From Chryseobacterium sp. SN22 (GTDB lineage Bacteria; Bacteroidota; Bacteroidia; Flavobacteriales; Weeksellaceae), in the NCBI RefSeq assembly GCF_008329705.1, contig NZ_VTSX01000015.1, positions 1 to 64,000 of the forward strand: a DNA stretch of 64,000 nt. Direction: 5' to 3'. The translations under genes were made by a program, and so were the position numbers. The notes beneath the pieces are model-generated. The model saw nothing but the letters and a program-made list of their open reading frames with translations, was not told where the DNA came from and did not search any database. Shown here piece by piece: positions 7,786-15,880 of this stretch. Numbering within the stretch: position 1 is the first letter of the stretch; every line of letters begins with the position of its first letter.

Positions 7786-9075
7786 ATGTTAATTATAAAA
7801 ACAATTCATTTGAATTTTACAGACTTACACTTAATAGAACCTATTGCAAAGGCAATTCAGGAACAAGGATATACCAACCCTACCCCAATTCAGGAAAAAT
7901 CGATTCCCGAGATCACCAAAGGCAGAGATTTTCTGGGGTGCGCACAGACAGGAACAGGAAAAACGGCTGCTTTCGCGATCCCGATCCTTCAGAACCTTTC
8001 CAAAAATAAATTTTCGAACAACCATATCAAAGCCCTGATCCTGACGCCGACCAGAGAACTGGCTATCCAGATCGAGGAAAACATCAAAGCTTACGGAAAA
8101 TACCTGCCGCTGAAACACCTGGTGATCTTCGGAGGAGTAAAGCAGGGTAATCAGGAAGCTGCCCTGAAAAAAGGAGTGGATATTCTGGTAGCTACGCCGG
8201 GAAGGCTTTTGGACTTTATCGCCCAGGGAATCATTAGCCTGAAAAGTCTTGAGATTTTTGTGCTGGATGAAGCCGACCGGATGCTGGATATGGGTTTTGT
8301 GCATGATGTGAAAAGAGTCATCAAGCTTTTGCCACCGAAAAGACAGACTTTGTTTTTCTCGGCGACGATGCCGGCGGAAATCCAGAAACTGGCAGATTCT
8401 ATCCTGAACAACCCGGTAAAAGTGGAAGTTACTCCCGTTTCATCAACGGCTGAAACCATCAAGCAATCGGTTTACTTTGTGGAAAAAGACGATAAACTGA
8501 ATCTTTTAACGCATATCTTAAAGAACGATATTTCCGATTCGGTATTGGTATTCTCAAGGACTAAGCACGGTGCGGACAAAATTGCCCGTAAGCTTCAGAA
8601 AGACAATATATCCACGGAAGCCATCCACGGAAACAAATCACAGAACGCCCGCCAGAATGCGCTGAATAATTTCAAATCCGGCAAAACGAGGGTTCTGGTA
8701 GCTACTGATATTGCTGCCAGAGGAATTGATATCGATGAACTGAAATACGTTGTTAATTTTGAGCTTTCCGACGTTTCAGAGACCTATGTCCACCGGATTG
8801 GAAGAACGGGAAGAGCCGGTGCAGAAGGGACCTCCATTTCATTCGTAGACAGTTTGGATTTGTTAAACTTAAAAAATACGGAAAAACTCATCGGGATGAA
8901 AATTCCGATCGTTAAGGATCACCCGTTCCATACGGATGACCTGGTTGCTCAAAAGAGAGATTCCAACAATAAGCCTTTCACACCAAGACCAAAACCGGCA
9001 AATCCGGCGCAGCAGAGAAAAGACGCAAGCTTTAAAAAACCGAAAAATAAGAGCAATTTTTCGAGAAAGAAATAA
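7786..9075 (+). CDS. rhlE: DEAD-box ATP-dependent RNA helicase, RhlE type
   Basis: The 429-residue protein has all helicase motifs: Q motif (GYTNPTPIQ), motif I AQTGTGKTAAF, Ia PTRELAIQ, II DEADRMLDMGF, III SATMP, V VATDIAARGIDI and VI HRIGRTGRAG. A basic, disordered tail (KPKNKSNFSRKK) ends the protein and probably contacts RNA. It unwinds short RNA duplexes, typically in ribosome maturation or mRNA decay. The ATG at 7786 has an AAGGA sequence close upstream; the usual family start (NFTDL) would need the TTG at 7810, so the first eight residues are uncertain. A second DEAD-box gene is at 15881-17575. Confidence 0.9.
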   Translation: MLIIKTIHLNFTDLHLIEPIAKAIQEQGYTNPTPIQEKSIPEITKGRDFLGCAQTGTGKTAAFAIPILQNLSKNKFSNNHIKALILTPTRELAIQIEENIKAYGKYLPLKHLVIFGGVKQGNQEAALKKGVDILVATPGRLLDFIAQGIISLKSLEIFVLDEADRMLDMGFVHDVKRVIKLLPPKRQTLFFSATMPAEIQKLADSILNNPVKVEVTPVSSTAETIKQSVYFVEKDDKLNLLTHILKNDISDSVLVFSRTKHGADKIARKLQKDNISTEAIHGNKSQNARQNALNNFKSGKTRVLVATDIAARGIDIDELKYVVNFELSDVSETYVHRIGRTGRAGAEGTSISFVDSLDLLNLKNTEKLIGMKIPIVKDHPFHTDDLVAQKRDSNNKPFTPRPKPANPAQQRKDASFKKPKNKSNFSRKK

Positions 9076-9080
9076 TCAGG

Positions 9081-9113
9081 AAACCTAATCTAAATTCAGA
9101 TTAGGTTTTTTTT
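9081..9113 (+). terminator. Terminator after rhlE-like gene
   Basis: AAACCTAATCT and AGATTAGGTTT form an 11-bp perfect stem around AAATTC, followed by eight T residues on the plus strand. It separates the helicase from the convergent acyltransferase gene. Confidence 0.85.
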
Positions 9114-9123
9114 GGTATTGCAA

Positions 9124-10188
9124 TTATTCAGTCACCCTGTAAAGCTTTTTCTTATTCAAAAATATCTTTTCATAATATTGGTATGAAATGTGAGCTGTAA
9201 TCACAGTAATAGCTATAACGGATAAATAACTAGAAAGAATTATAACGGTATCATTGATCCTGAATCTTAATAATATTTTCAGGAAAATAAAACCTATCAG
9301 CTGCATGACCACCACGTGATACATATAAATCCCATACGAAATTTTGCCTAAATAGATTAACGTTTTATTCTCAAAAAAAGGAATTGGTTTACGAACAAAA
9401 ACAGTAATAAAATATCCGAATAGCAGCATGCTGAAAATAAAGTATAACGGCTCAGAAAAATAATCAACAAAAATGTCTGTTGTAAAGAATAGAATTATTA
9501 GTATGTAAACGACAGCATCCGTTAATTTCTGAAACCTATAATTTTTAAAGTTTTGTAAAGAACACCAGCCAGCAAAAGTAAAATAAAAAAAAATCATTTT
9601 ATAATCTTTCAAAAATACAAGGTCAGAAAACTCATAAAGATAAACTAAAATAAAACTGAGTATGATAAAAAATGCTTTGTAATATTTTTGTGGAATAAGA
9701 GCAAAAAGCGGTGCGGTTAGTAAATAACACTGCTCTTCAATCCCTATGGACCAAAGTATTTCCAAAATTCCGCCAGGGCTGTCAAGCAGAAGAAGATTCG
9801 GAAAAAATGTAATCAGAAGAAGGATCCCTTTTACCAAATCGTAACTTCTTTCCACCGGTATCCCGATTGCAGGTAGAAATAGGTTATAATAAAAAAGCCC
9901 GATAAAGACAACCAGATAATAAACGGGAAAAATTCTCAGGATTCGTCTAAGATAGAATTTTTTTAAATCAATTCTGTCATTTTTAATTTTCTCGTCATAC
10001 AGTTGCCGGAAAATAAGAAATCCGCTTAACGAAAAAAACATAAAAACAGCTTCGGTCCCTTTGTGAAAGATCGGCCAATCATTAAATGAGCTTATTTCCC
10101 GCTTGCTGAAAAACTGGGGAATATGAAATATCATTACCAGAAATGCCAGAAAAAATCTCAGCGAAGTTATATTCGGTAATACTTTCAT
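9124..10188 (-). CDS. Membrane acyltransferase, acyltransferase-3 (OafA/YrhL-like) family
   Basis: The 354-residue protein has about ten membrane helices and the family hallmarks: an N-terminal LRFFLAFLVMIFHIPQFF helix with the conserved His, and RRILRIFPVYY after the second helix. Such enzymes move acyl groups (usually acetyl) across the inner membrane onto O-antigen, peptidoglycan or other glycans. The substrate cannot be deduced. It is the last gene of a compact minus-strand group and starts 5 bp after the tatD-like gene. Confidence 0.85.
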   Translation of the reverse strand: MKVLPNITSLRFFLAFLVMIFHIPQFFSKREISSFNDWPIFHKGTEAVFMFFSLSGFLIFRQLYDEKIKNDRIDLKKFYLRRILRIFPVYYLVVFIGLFYYNLFLPAIGIPVERSYDLVKGILLLITFFPNLLLLDSPGGILEILWSIGIEEQCYLLTAPLFALIPQKYYKAFFIILSFILVYLYEFSDLVFLKDYKMIFFYFTFAGWCSLQNFKNYRFQKLTDAVVYILIILFFTTDIFVDYFSEPLYFIFSMLLFGYFITVFVRKPIPFFENKTLIYLGKISYGIYMYHVVVMQLIGFIFLKILLRFRINDTVIILSSYLSVIAITVITAHISYQYYEKIFLNKKKLYRVTE

Positions 10189-10193
10189 TGATG

Positions 10194-10961
10194 TTAACGC
10201 TTGTTGAATATTTTTTTCGCATTTTCCGTCGTCATCCTGTCGATCTCTGAAAAATCAGTTTTATAAATATTCACCAGCTTTCCGGCTATCAGGTCCAGAT
10301 AAGAGCTTTCGTTACGCTTTCCCCGGTACGGGACGGGTGCCAGGTATGGGGAATCGGTTTCCAACACGATGTTTTCCAAAGGAATTTCATTCAGGAACTG
10401 GTCGATCTTCCCGTTTTTAAAAGTGACCACCCCGCCGATTCCCAGGATAAAATTCAGATCAATGGCATGTTTCGCCTGTTCGAGGTTTCCTGAAAAGCAA
10501 TGAAAAATCCCTCGAAGTTTGGGATGCTTTTTTCTTTCCAATACTTCAAACGTTTCATTAAAGCTTTCCCGGGTGTGAATAACAATGGGCAGGTCCTTTT
10601 CAATGGCCCAATCGATCTGCTGCTCAAATGCTTTTACCTGAATATCAAGAGTCGATTGATCCCAATAAAGATCAATCCCGATTTCCCCAATGGCCGGAAA
10701 AGCCCTTTGATCAAGATAGTTTTTAACCATTTCCAGTTCTTTTTCCCAGGTCTCCGGTTTTACGTAGCACGGGTGCAGCCCCATCATGGAGAATATATGA
10801 TCCGGATAATCTGCTTCCAGATGCAGCATTTTTTCATGGGATTCCGAATCAATAGCCGGAAGGTAAAATCGGGTTATTCCTTTATCCAACGCTCTTTGAA
10901 TGGCTTCTTTCCGGTCTTCATCAAATTCTTCTGCGTATAAATGGGTATGGGTGTCAATCAT
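10194..10961 (-). CDS. tatD: TatD-family metal-dependent hydrolase/DNase
   Basis: The 255-residue TIM-barrel hydrolase shows the metal ligands of the family in order: HTHLYAEEFD at the N-terminus, GEIGIDLYWD, IHTRE, HCFSG and ETDSPYLAP. TatD enzymes are cytoplasmic magnesium-dependent 3'-5' exonucleases acting on DNA or RNA; several paralogues with other roles exist, so the exact substrate is open. Only 5 bp separate it from its neighbours on each side, which implies co-transcription with the DUF4269 and acyltransferase genes. Confidence 0.9.
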   Translation of the reverse strand: MIDTHTHLYAEEFDEDRKEAIQRALDKGITRFYLPAIDSESHEKMLHLEADYPDHIFSMMGLHPCYVKPETWEKELEMVKNYLDQRAFPAIGEIGIDLYWDQSTLDIQVKAFEQQIDWAIEKDLPIVIHTRESFNETFEVLERKKHPKLRGIFHCFSGNLEQAKHAIDLNFILGIGGVVTFKNGKIDQFLNEIPLENIVLETDSPYLAPVPYRGKRNESSYLDLIAGKLVNIYKTDFSEIDRMTTENAKKIFNKR

Positions 10962-10966
10962 TTTCT

Positions 10967-11476
10967 TTAAAATTTTAATAAATCTTTATAAGGGTTTTCA
11001 AGTCCCAGCAATATTCCGAAAGCCGGTTCCGTCTTGAAACCCTGTTTTTTCAATGCAATTATTTCGTTTCTAAAACCTTCTCCTTTTTCCTGTAATATTC
11101 TGTATTCGGCCATCATGTGGCGGTAGGCATTCTGCTCAATAACAGGCTTATTCTGGCCGAAAATTTCAATGATGAATCCTTCCAGCATAAAATTGGCGAC
11201 TACGGCTTTTTCTCCGTTTATTTCAAAGCTTTCAACTTTTATGTTAAATTCCGAAAAATAACCCGCTAAGAATCTCTCAAACTCCATCTCGTCCTTTACT
11301 TCACAGATTACATCGAGATCACTTTCTTCAATATCAATTCCGATCGGGATGGTTCCTGCTAAGACCGGAGACCAGGCTTTTAACTTTTCAAAGAGGCGAA
11401 ATCCGGAAAGAACGTCGTAAGCTTGTTTCTGTCTTTCGTTTCCGTTTTTCAGGTAATCAATGTTATTAAAATCAAT
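10967..11476 (-). CDS. DUF4269 protein (nucleotidyltransferase-like)
   Basis: The 169-residue protein matches the DUF4269 family as I recall it: VLAGTIPIGIDIEESDLDVICEV resembles the metal-binding strand of the nucleotidyltransferase fold (G-S/T then DxD), and IIEIFGQNKPVIEQNAYRHM follows. No activity has been shown to my knowledge. I prefer the ATG at 11476 (MIDFNNIDYL); an upstream ATG at 11518 would make it overlap the preceding gene by 23 bp. It is in the middle of the GSCFA-to-acyltransferase operon. Confidence 0.75.
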   Translation of the reverse strand: MDFNNIDYLKNGNERQKQAYDVLSGFRLFEKLKAWSPVLAGTIPIGIDIEESDLDVICEVKDEMEFERFLAGYFSEFNIKVESFEINGEKAVVANFMLEGFIIEIFGQNKPVIEQNAYRHMMAEYRILQEKGEGFRNEIIALKKQGFKTEPAFGILLGLENPYKDLLKF

Positions 11477-11495
11477 CATTTCTTTGCTGAGGATT

Positions 11496-11825
11496 TCAGG
11501 ATTCGCTGAATCGGGCATTGATATGATTCAGAACTTCCCGGGTTACATCTTTCCCGCCCGTAAAGTTTTTGTAGAAAGAAACCAGGCTGAAAATCGGTCC
11601 GAACGGAATTCCCCACCATCCGAAAAATAAAGTCAGCAAAGAATATTTCCAGCTGTATTTAGAGGAGGCTTCATCTGCTTTTATAAAATAGATATCGCTC
11701 GTCCTTCTTGAGGTAATGACGATCACCGATATCGTGTAGGAAAAGACAACAAATTTAGCTCCTTTCTGTAATTCATCATTTATCCGGGCTGGAGGGAGAC
11801 CTTCTGTGTTTCTGATTTGGACCAT
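11496..11825 (-). CDS. Small membrane protein of unknown function
   Basis: This 109-residue protein has two or three probable membrane segments: FVVFSYTISVIVI near residues 25-37 and SLLTLFFGWWGIPFGPIFSLVSFY near 62-85. The motif FGWWGIPFGP is characteristic of a group of small inner-membrane proteins in Bacteroidetes, but I cannot name a family. It starts 6 bp after the GSCFA gene and lies in the same operon. Confidence 0.7.
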   Translation of the reverse strand: MVQIRNTEGLPPARINDELQKGAKFVVFSYTISVIVITSRRTSDIYFIKADEASSKYSWKYSLLTLFFGWWGIPFGPIFSLVSFYKNFTGGKDVTREVLNHINARFSES

Positions 11826-11831
11826 TGGTTT

Positions 11832-12782
11832 TTAGAATATGGTGTGCTTCACTTTTTTCCGTTGGTTTTCAATCCTCTCGTTCAGTTTTTCTTTAAACTG
11901 AATGTACTTGGGATCTTTTTCATCACTGCTCCGGTGTTCCAGTGCTTTGAAAATTTTAAAATTCTCTTTTATAAATTCTTTGGTTTCATCCGAAAAATAA
12001 GCGTTGCCGAACTTTTCAAAAATATAATTAACAGCCTGTTCCGTAGGATGGATCATATCTTCCTTGTAAAAACGGTAATCCCGGAGATCGTCTACCAGTA
12101 TTTCATAAATGGGCAGATAATGGCAGTAATCCAGCCCTTCAGTCATTTCATGGACCGCAGTAATTAGCTTCGATTTACTCAGTTGATTTTCGATCATCCC
12201 GTCTTTGGTATGGCGGACCGGCGATACTGTAAATAGAATCTGAACATTGTCCTTACAGATATCTTTCAGGTTTAGAACGGTATCGTAAATAGAATCCGTG
12301 AGTTCCTGATGTGTCAGTAATCTCTTTTCAAAGAATTTTTGGGGAATGCGGTGGCAGTTGGCTACCAGTTTATTTTTCGGGACAAATTCATAGATAAAAG
12401 AAGTTCCATACGTAATGATTACCCAATTGCTTTCCTGAAGAAACTGATTGCCTTCCGTGATCCGGGTATTGATCTTATCCAGTGTCTGATGAACATAACG
12501 GGTATCGAAACTGGTATGGTGATCCAGCGAGATAAATTCTTCATCAAAAGCAATCAGGTCCTCCTCGACATAAAATTCGGAATCATGCAGCTTTTTTATT
12601 GAATTGCTGATTGAAAACGGATTGAAAATCGTTCCGAAAGGGTTATTAACCGCCTGCAGCTGTCCCTGCTTAAACAGATCAGACATTTCCGAAGCAAAAC
12701 AGGATCCTATTGAAAATATCTTATCTTCAATACCAATTTTCTTTTCTGATTCTTTAATATCAACTTCGGTCCGGAATTTCAT
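11832..12782 (-). CDS. GSCFA-domain protein
   Basis: The 316-residue protein contains the name-giving motif in SIGSCFASEM (about residues 26-35) and NPFGTIFNP, then ITYGTSFIY, TVSPVRH and DMIHPTEQAV. These are the blocks of an SGNH/GDSL-like hydrolase fold: a block I Ser in GSCFA and a block V D-x-x-H in DMIHP. It is probably an esterase or acyl hydrolase; the substrate is unknown. It is the first gene of a five-gene minus-strand run that ends with a membrane acyltransferase, so a role in modifying a cell-surface acyl group is possible but only inferred. Confidence 0.85.
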   Translation of the reverse strand: MKFRTEVDIKESEKKIGIEDKIFSIGSCFASEMSDLFKQGQLQAVNNPFGTIFNPFSISNSIKKLHDSEFYVEEDLIAFDEEFISLDHHTSFDTRYVHQTLDKINTRITEGNQFLQESNWVIITYGTSFIYEFVPKNKLVANCHRIPQKFFEKRLLTHQELTDSIYDTVLNLKDICKDNVQILFTVSPVRHTKDGMIENQLSKSKLITAVHEMTEGLDYCHYLPIYEILVDDLRDYRFYKEDMIHPTEQAVNYIFEKFGNAYFSDETKEFIKENFKIFKALEHRSSDEKDPKYIQFKEKLNERIENQRKKVKHTIF

Positions 12783-12853
12783 TTATTCAATTTGAAAATG
12801 GGTCAATTTGAAAATTAAAGAATTTTATTCACTTCAAATTAACTGATTATCAA

Positions 12854-13825
12854 TTATGATTCTCTTCTCAACAGGTAATTGGCCAGCTCTATAAAAGGTT
12901 TTTTCTTCTCTTCAGGAATATCGATTTTCTGAAGGTAGCTCTGTCCGATTTCATTGTGCTTTTCAATTAACCGCAACGCTTTCTCATCCACTTTCGTTCT
13001 TCTGAAAATCTTTTCAACCCCGTATACTTTATCGATATTGTCCGTTTTTTTAGAATACCAGTAATCCAGCTCCTTTCTTTCTTCTTCGGTGGCATGCTCT
13101 CTTGCCAAAAGATAAAGAACCGTTTTTTTGTTTTCATAAATATCTCCGGCATGCTTTTTCCCGAACTGCGCCTGATCTCCGAATACATCAAGGTAATCAT
13201 CCATGATCTGGAATGCGATACCGATATGCTTTCCGAAGTTGAAAATGGCTTTGGCATCTTTGAAGTTGGCCTTGGCAATCAATGCGCCGATCTCAAATGA
13301 AGACGCGCTTAAGACCCCGGTTTTATACGTAATCATCCTGATGTAATCATCAAAGGTTACATCTTCCTGGGTCTCAAAATTGATATCGTATTGTTGTCCT
13401 TCACATAAAAGGAGACCGGTATGGGTAAAAATCCGGATACAGGCCTTGAAAATTTCAGGTTCCAGATCCTCAAAGAATTTATAGGCCTTCAGCATCAATC
13501 CGTCCCCGGAAAGAATCCCCACATTAATACCGTGAAGGGTGTGAATCGTCGGCTTATTTCTTCTTAAAGGCGCTTCATCCATGATATCATCGTGGATGAG
13601 GGTGAAATTATGGAAAAATTCGATTGCCAGTGCAGGCTTTATGGCCTCTTTCAGATTACCGCCAAACAAATCGCACGCCATCAGAACCATGATGGGACGA
13701 AGACGCTTGCCACCGTGGGAAATAATGTAGTTCATCGGTTCATACAATTCCGCCGGCTTGTCTTTAAAGGTATATTTGGCAATGGCATCCGCAACAATCT
13801 GCTGGTATCGGTCTAAAAATTCCAT
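12854..13825 (-). CDS. Polyprenyl (all-trans) diphosphate synthase
   Basis: This 323-residue isoprenoid chain-elongating enzyme has both aspartate-rich motifs: the first, LIHDDIMDEAPLRR, with the DDxxD metal site, and the second, QIMDDYLDVFGD. GGKRLRP near residue 50 binds the substrate diphosphate. In Flavobacteriia it probably makes the long side chain of menaquinone. The start was set at the ATG at 13825 (MEFLDRYQQ); seven further upstream codons look non-coding. Product chain length cannot be fixed, though the residues before the first motif (FFHNFTLIHDD) lack a bulky aromatic at the -5 position, which suggests a longer product. Confidence 0.9.
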   Translation of the reverse strand: MEFLDRYQQIVADAIAKYTFKDKPAELYEPMNYIISHGGKRLRPIMVLMACDLFGGNLKEAIKPALAIEFFHNFTLIHDDIMDEAPLRRNKPTIHTLHGINVGILSGDGLMLKAYKFFEDLEPEIFKACIRIFTHTGLLLCEGQQYDINFETQEDVTFDDYIRMITYKTGVLSASSFEIGALIAKANFKDAKAIFNFGKHIGIAFQIMDDYLDVFGDQAQFGKKHAGDIYENKKTVLYLLAREHATEEERKELDYWYSKKTDNIDKVYGVEKIFRRTKVDEKALRLIEKHNEIGQSYLQKIDIPEEKKKPFIELANYLLRRES

Positions 13826-13873
13826 AAATTCTAATAGTTTAAACAAAAATACAATTTTTCACGGCTTTATAAA

Positions 13874-13908
13874 ACAAAAAACTTTGCCCGAATGAGCAAA
13901 GTTTTTAT
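13874..13908 (-). terminator. Terminator after pit
   Basis: AAAAACTTTGC and GCAAAGTTTTT form an 11-bp stem around an eight-base loop. On the minus strand it is followed by TTTTTTGTTTT and lies just beyond the pit stop codon. Confidence 0.75.
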
Positions 13909-13926
13909 ATGATTTAAAAATAATCT

Positions 13927-15069
13927 TTAGGATAAAAAGGTAACCGCTAAATACGTGATCCCTGCCACAATAGCAGAAATCGGAATGGTAAGGACCCATG
14001 CCCAAAGAAGGCTTACGGTAATTCCCCAACGTACGGCGGAAACCCGCTTCGTCAAACCTACCCCGATGATCGAACCTGTGATCGTATGTGTTGTAGATAC
14101 CGGAATCCCGAAGTGGTCTGTAATGAATAACGTAATCGCTCCTGCAGTCTCAGCACTTACGCCTTCCAGAGAAGTTACTTTCGTGATTTTGGTCCCCATG
14201 GTTTTGATGATCTTCCAGCCACCGCTCATGGTACCTAAAGCAATTGCAATAAAGGAAACCAACGGCACCCAGATGTAATGCTGTGCGAAGTAATCGAAAC
14301 GGTCTGCAGACGGGATATTCAGATACTGCGTATCCTGAAGCATATTTACATGGTAATAAATTACAGCTGCTCCGATAATCCCCATTACTTTCTGTGCATC
14401 ATTAAGGCCGTGCCCTAAGCTGAATAGTGCCGAAGAAGCCAGCTGCAGTCTCTTGAATGACTGGTCCGCCTTATGAGGATTCGATTTTTTATAAAGATGA
14501 ACAATAATTAAGGTAATAATGATCGAAATAATCATCCCGATAATCGGAGCCATAAAGATGAAAAGGAAAATAGGAATTACCTTATCAAATTTCACAACGC
14601 TCTGTTGGGTTACCTGCGTAAAAGCCTCTTTCACGGTTTCCCACATTCCAAGGCCCGGCTGTGCTGCTGCAATGTCATGATAATCCATCATGAAAGCATG
14701 CGTCAGGGCAGCTCCCAGAAATCCTCCGATCAGGGTATGCGAAGAGGAAGAAGGAATACCAAACCACCACGTTAAAAGATTCCAGGCAATTGCCGCGACA
14801 AGACCTGAGAAGATCACCTCAAGAGTGATAAAGTTTTCGTTAACCGTTTTGGCAATCGTATTACCAATTTTAAATTCTCCGATGATGTAAGCTGCAATAA
14901 AGAAAGCGGCAAAATTCCAGAGGGCAGCCCAAAGAACGGCCTGGAACGGAGTTAGAACTTTTGTAGAAACAATAGTCGCAATTGAGTTGGCCGCATCATG
15001 AAAACCATTGATGTAATCGAATACTAAAGCCAATGCAATAATAACTATAAGTAAAATCGGAAATTCCAT
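13927..15069 (-). CDS. pit: Inorganic phosphate transporter, PiT family
   Basis: The 380-residue inner-membrane protein has about ten helices and two copies of the PiT signature: DYINGFHDAANSIAT near residue 18 and SLGHGLNDAQKVMGI in the second half. GIPSSSSHTLIGG and GIPVSTTHTITGS are the paired inner loops. It takes up phosphate, or metal-phosphate, with a cation. It begins 20 bp after the DUF47 gene, so the two form an operon, a common arrangement in which the DUF47 protein tunes the transporter. Confidence 0.95.
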   Translation of the reverse strand: MEFPILLIVIIALALVFDYINGFHDAANSIATIVSTKVLTPFQAVLWAALWNFAAFFIAAYIIGEFKIGNTIAKTVNENFITLEVIFSGLVAAIAWNLLTWWFGIPSSSSHTLIGGFLGAALTHAFMMDYHDIAAAQPGLGMWETVKEAFTQVTQQSVVKFDKVIPIFLFIFMAPIIGMIISIIITLIIVHLYKKSNPHKADQSFKRLQLASSALFSLGHGLNDAQKVMGIIGAAVIYYHVNMLQDTQYLNIPSADRFDYFAQHYIWVPLVSFIAIALGTMSGGWKIIKTMGTKITKVTSLEGVSAETAGAITLFITDHFGIPVSTTHTITGSIIGVGLTKRVSAVRWGITVSLLWAWVLTIPISAIVAGITYLAVTFLS

Positions 15070-15089
15070 TGTTTAATTATAATTATTAA

Positions 15090-15728
15090 TTAAGCGTATT
15101 TAATCATGATGTTCTCAATTGTATTGGCAACATCTTCTGCTTTGTCTGTTACTACTTCAAGATAATTAAGTACGGATGAAACTTTGATAATGTTGATCGC
15201 ATCGTTGGTTTCAAATAATTCCACCATCGAGTTGGACAACAGATCGTCAGCGATATTTTCAATAGAATTTACTTTGATACAGGCTTCTTTCACCTGCTCC
15301 ATGTTTTTGAAACCTTTCAGGTTCTTCATGGCATTCTGGATCTCCAGGCATGCTTTATGGATCAGTAATGAGAAATCAGAATACGCCTTCATTTCAGGCG
15401 ATTTGTATAAGAAAATATATTTGGTGGAAGCGTAGATATAATCTGCGATATCATCCAATCCGGTAGCCAGTGTATGGATATCTTCCCTGTCGAACGGCGT
15501 AATGAAGTTTTTCCCCAATTCTACGAAGATCTCGTGGGTCAGCTCGTCGTTTTTGTGTTCAAAGTCGCTCATTTTTTTCAGCATGGAATCATCATTCAGA
15601 TCAAAATCCTTGATTCCGTGGTTGAACTCCTCAGACATAGCCACAAGGTTTTCTGTTACTTTTTCGAAAAGCACAAAGAAGATTTTATCTTTCGGTTGAA
15701 AAGCGTGGAAAATATTACCAATTCCCAT
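15090..15728 (-). CDS. DUF47/PhoU-like regulator of Pit
   Basis: The 212-residue all-helical protein belongs to the DUF47 (YkaA-like, PhoU-related) family. Recognisable features are the N-terminal FQPKDKIFFVLFEKV, the metal-site type EHKNDELTHEIF, and FDREDIHTLATGLDDIADYI, which gives the typical E/DxxxD metal-cluster pattern. It is encoded directly upstream of pit. I chose the ATG at 15728 (MGIGNIF); the nine codons before it do not resemble the family. It is cytoplasmic and is assumed to regulate phosphate flux. Confidence 0.9.
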   Translation of the reverse strand: MGIGNIFHAFQPKDKIFFVLFEKVTENLVAMSEEFNHGIKDFDLNDDSMLKKMSDFEHKNDELTHEIFVELGKNFITPFDREDIHTLATGLDDIADYIYASTKYIFLYKSPEMKAYSDFSLLIHKACLEIQNAMKNLKGFKNMEQVKEACIKVNSIENIADDLLSNSMVELFETNDAINIIKVSSVLNYLEVVTDKAEDVANTIENIMIKYA

Positions 15729-15835
15729 TGTAAAGTTTTTATAATTCGTGTGCAAATTTCTTAAAAAACCCCCTTACCTGAAACAATACAACATTAAGTT
15801 TTGTTAACATTCGCTTAAGTACTGATTATCAAATA

Positions 15836-15863
15836 AAAAAACCGGCAAAAATGCCGGTTTTAA
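15836..15863 (-). terminator. Terminator after deaD-like helicase
   Basis: AAAACCGGCA and TGCCGGTTTT form a 10-bp perfect stem with an AAAA loop. On the minus strand a T run follows. It lies 18 bp beyond the helicase stop. Confidence 0.85.
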
Positions 15864-15880
15864 TCTATTTTCGGAAGAAA

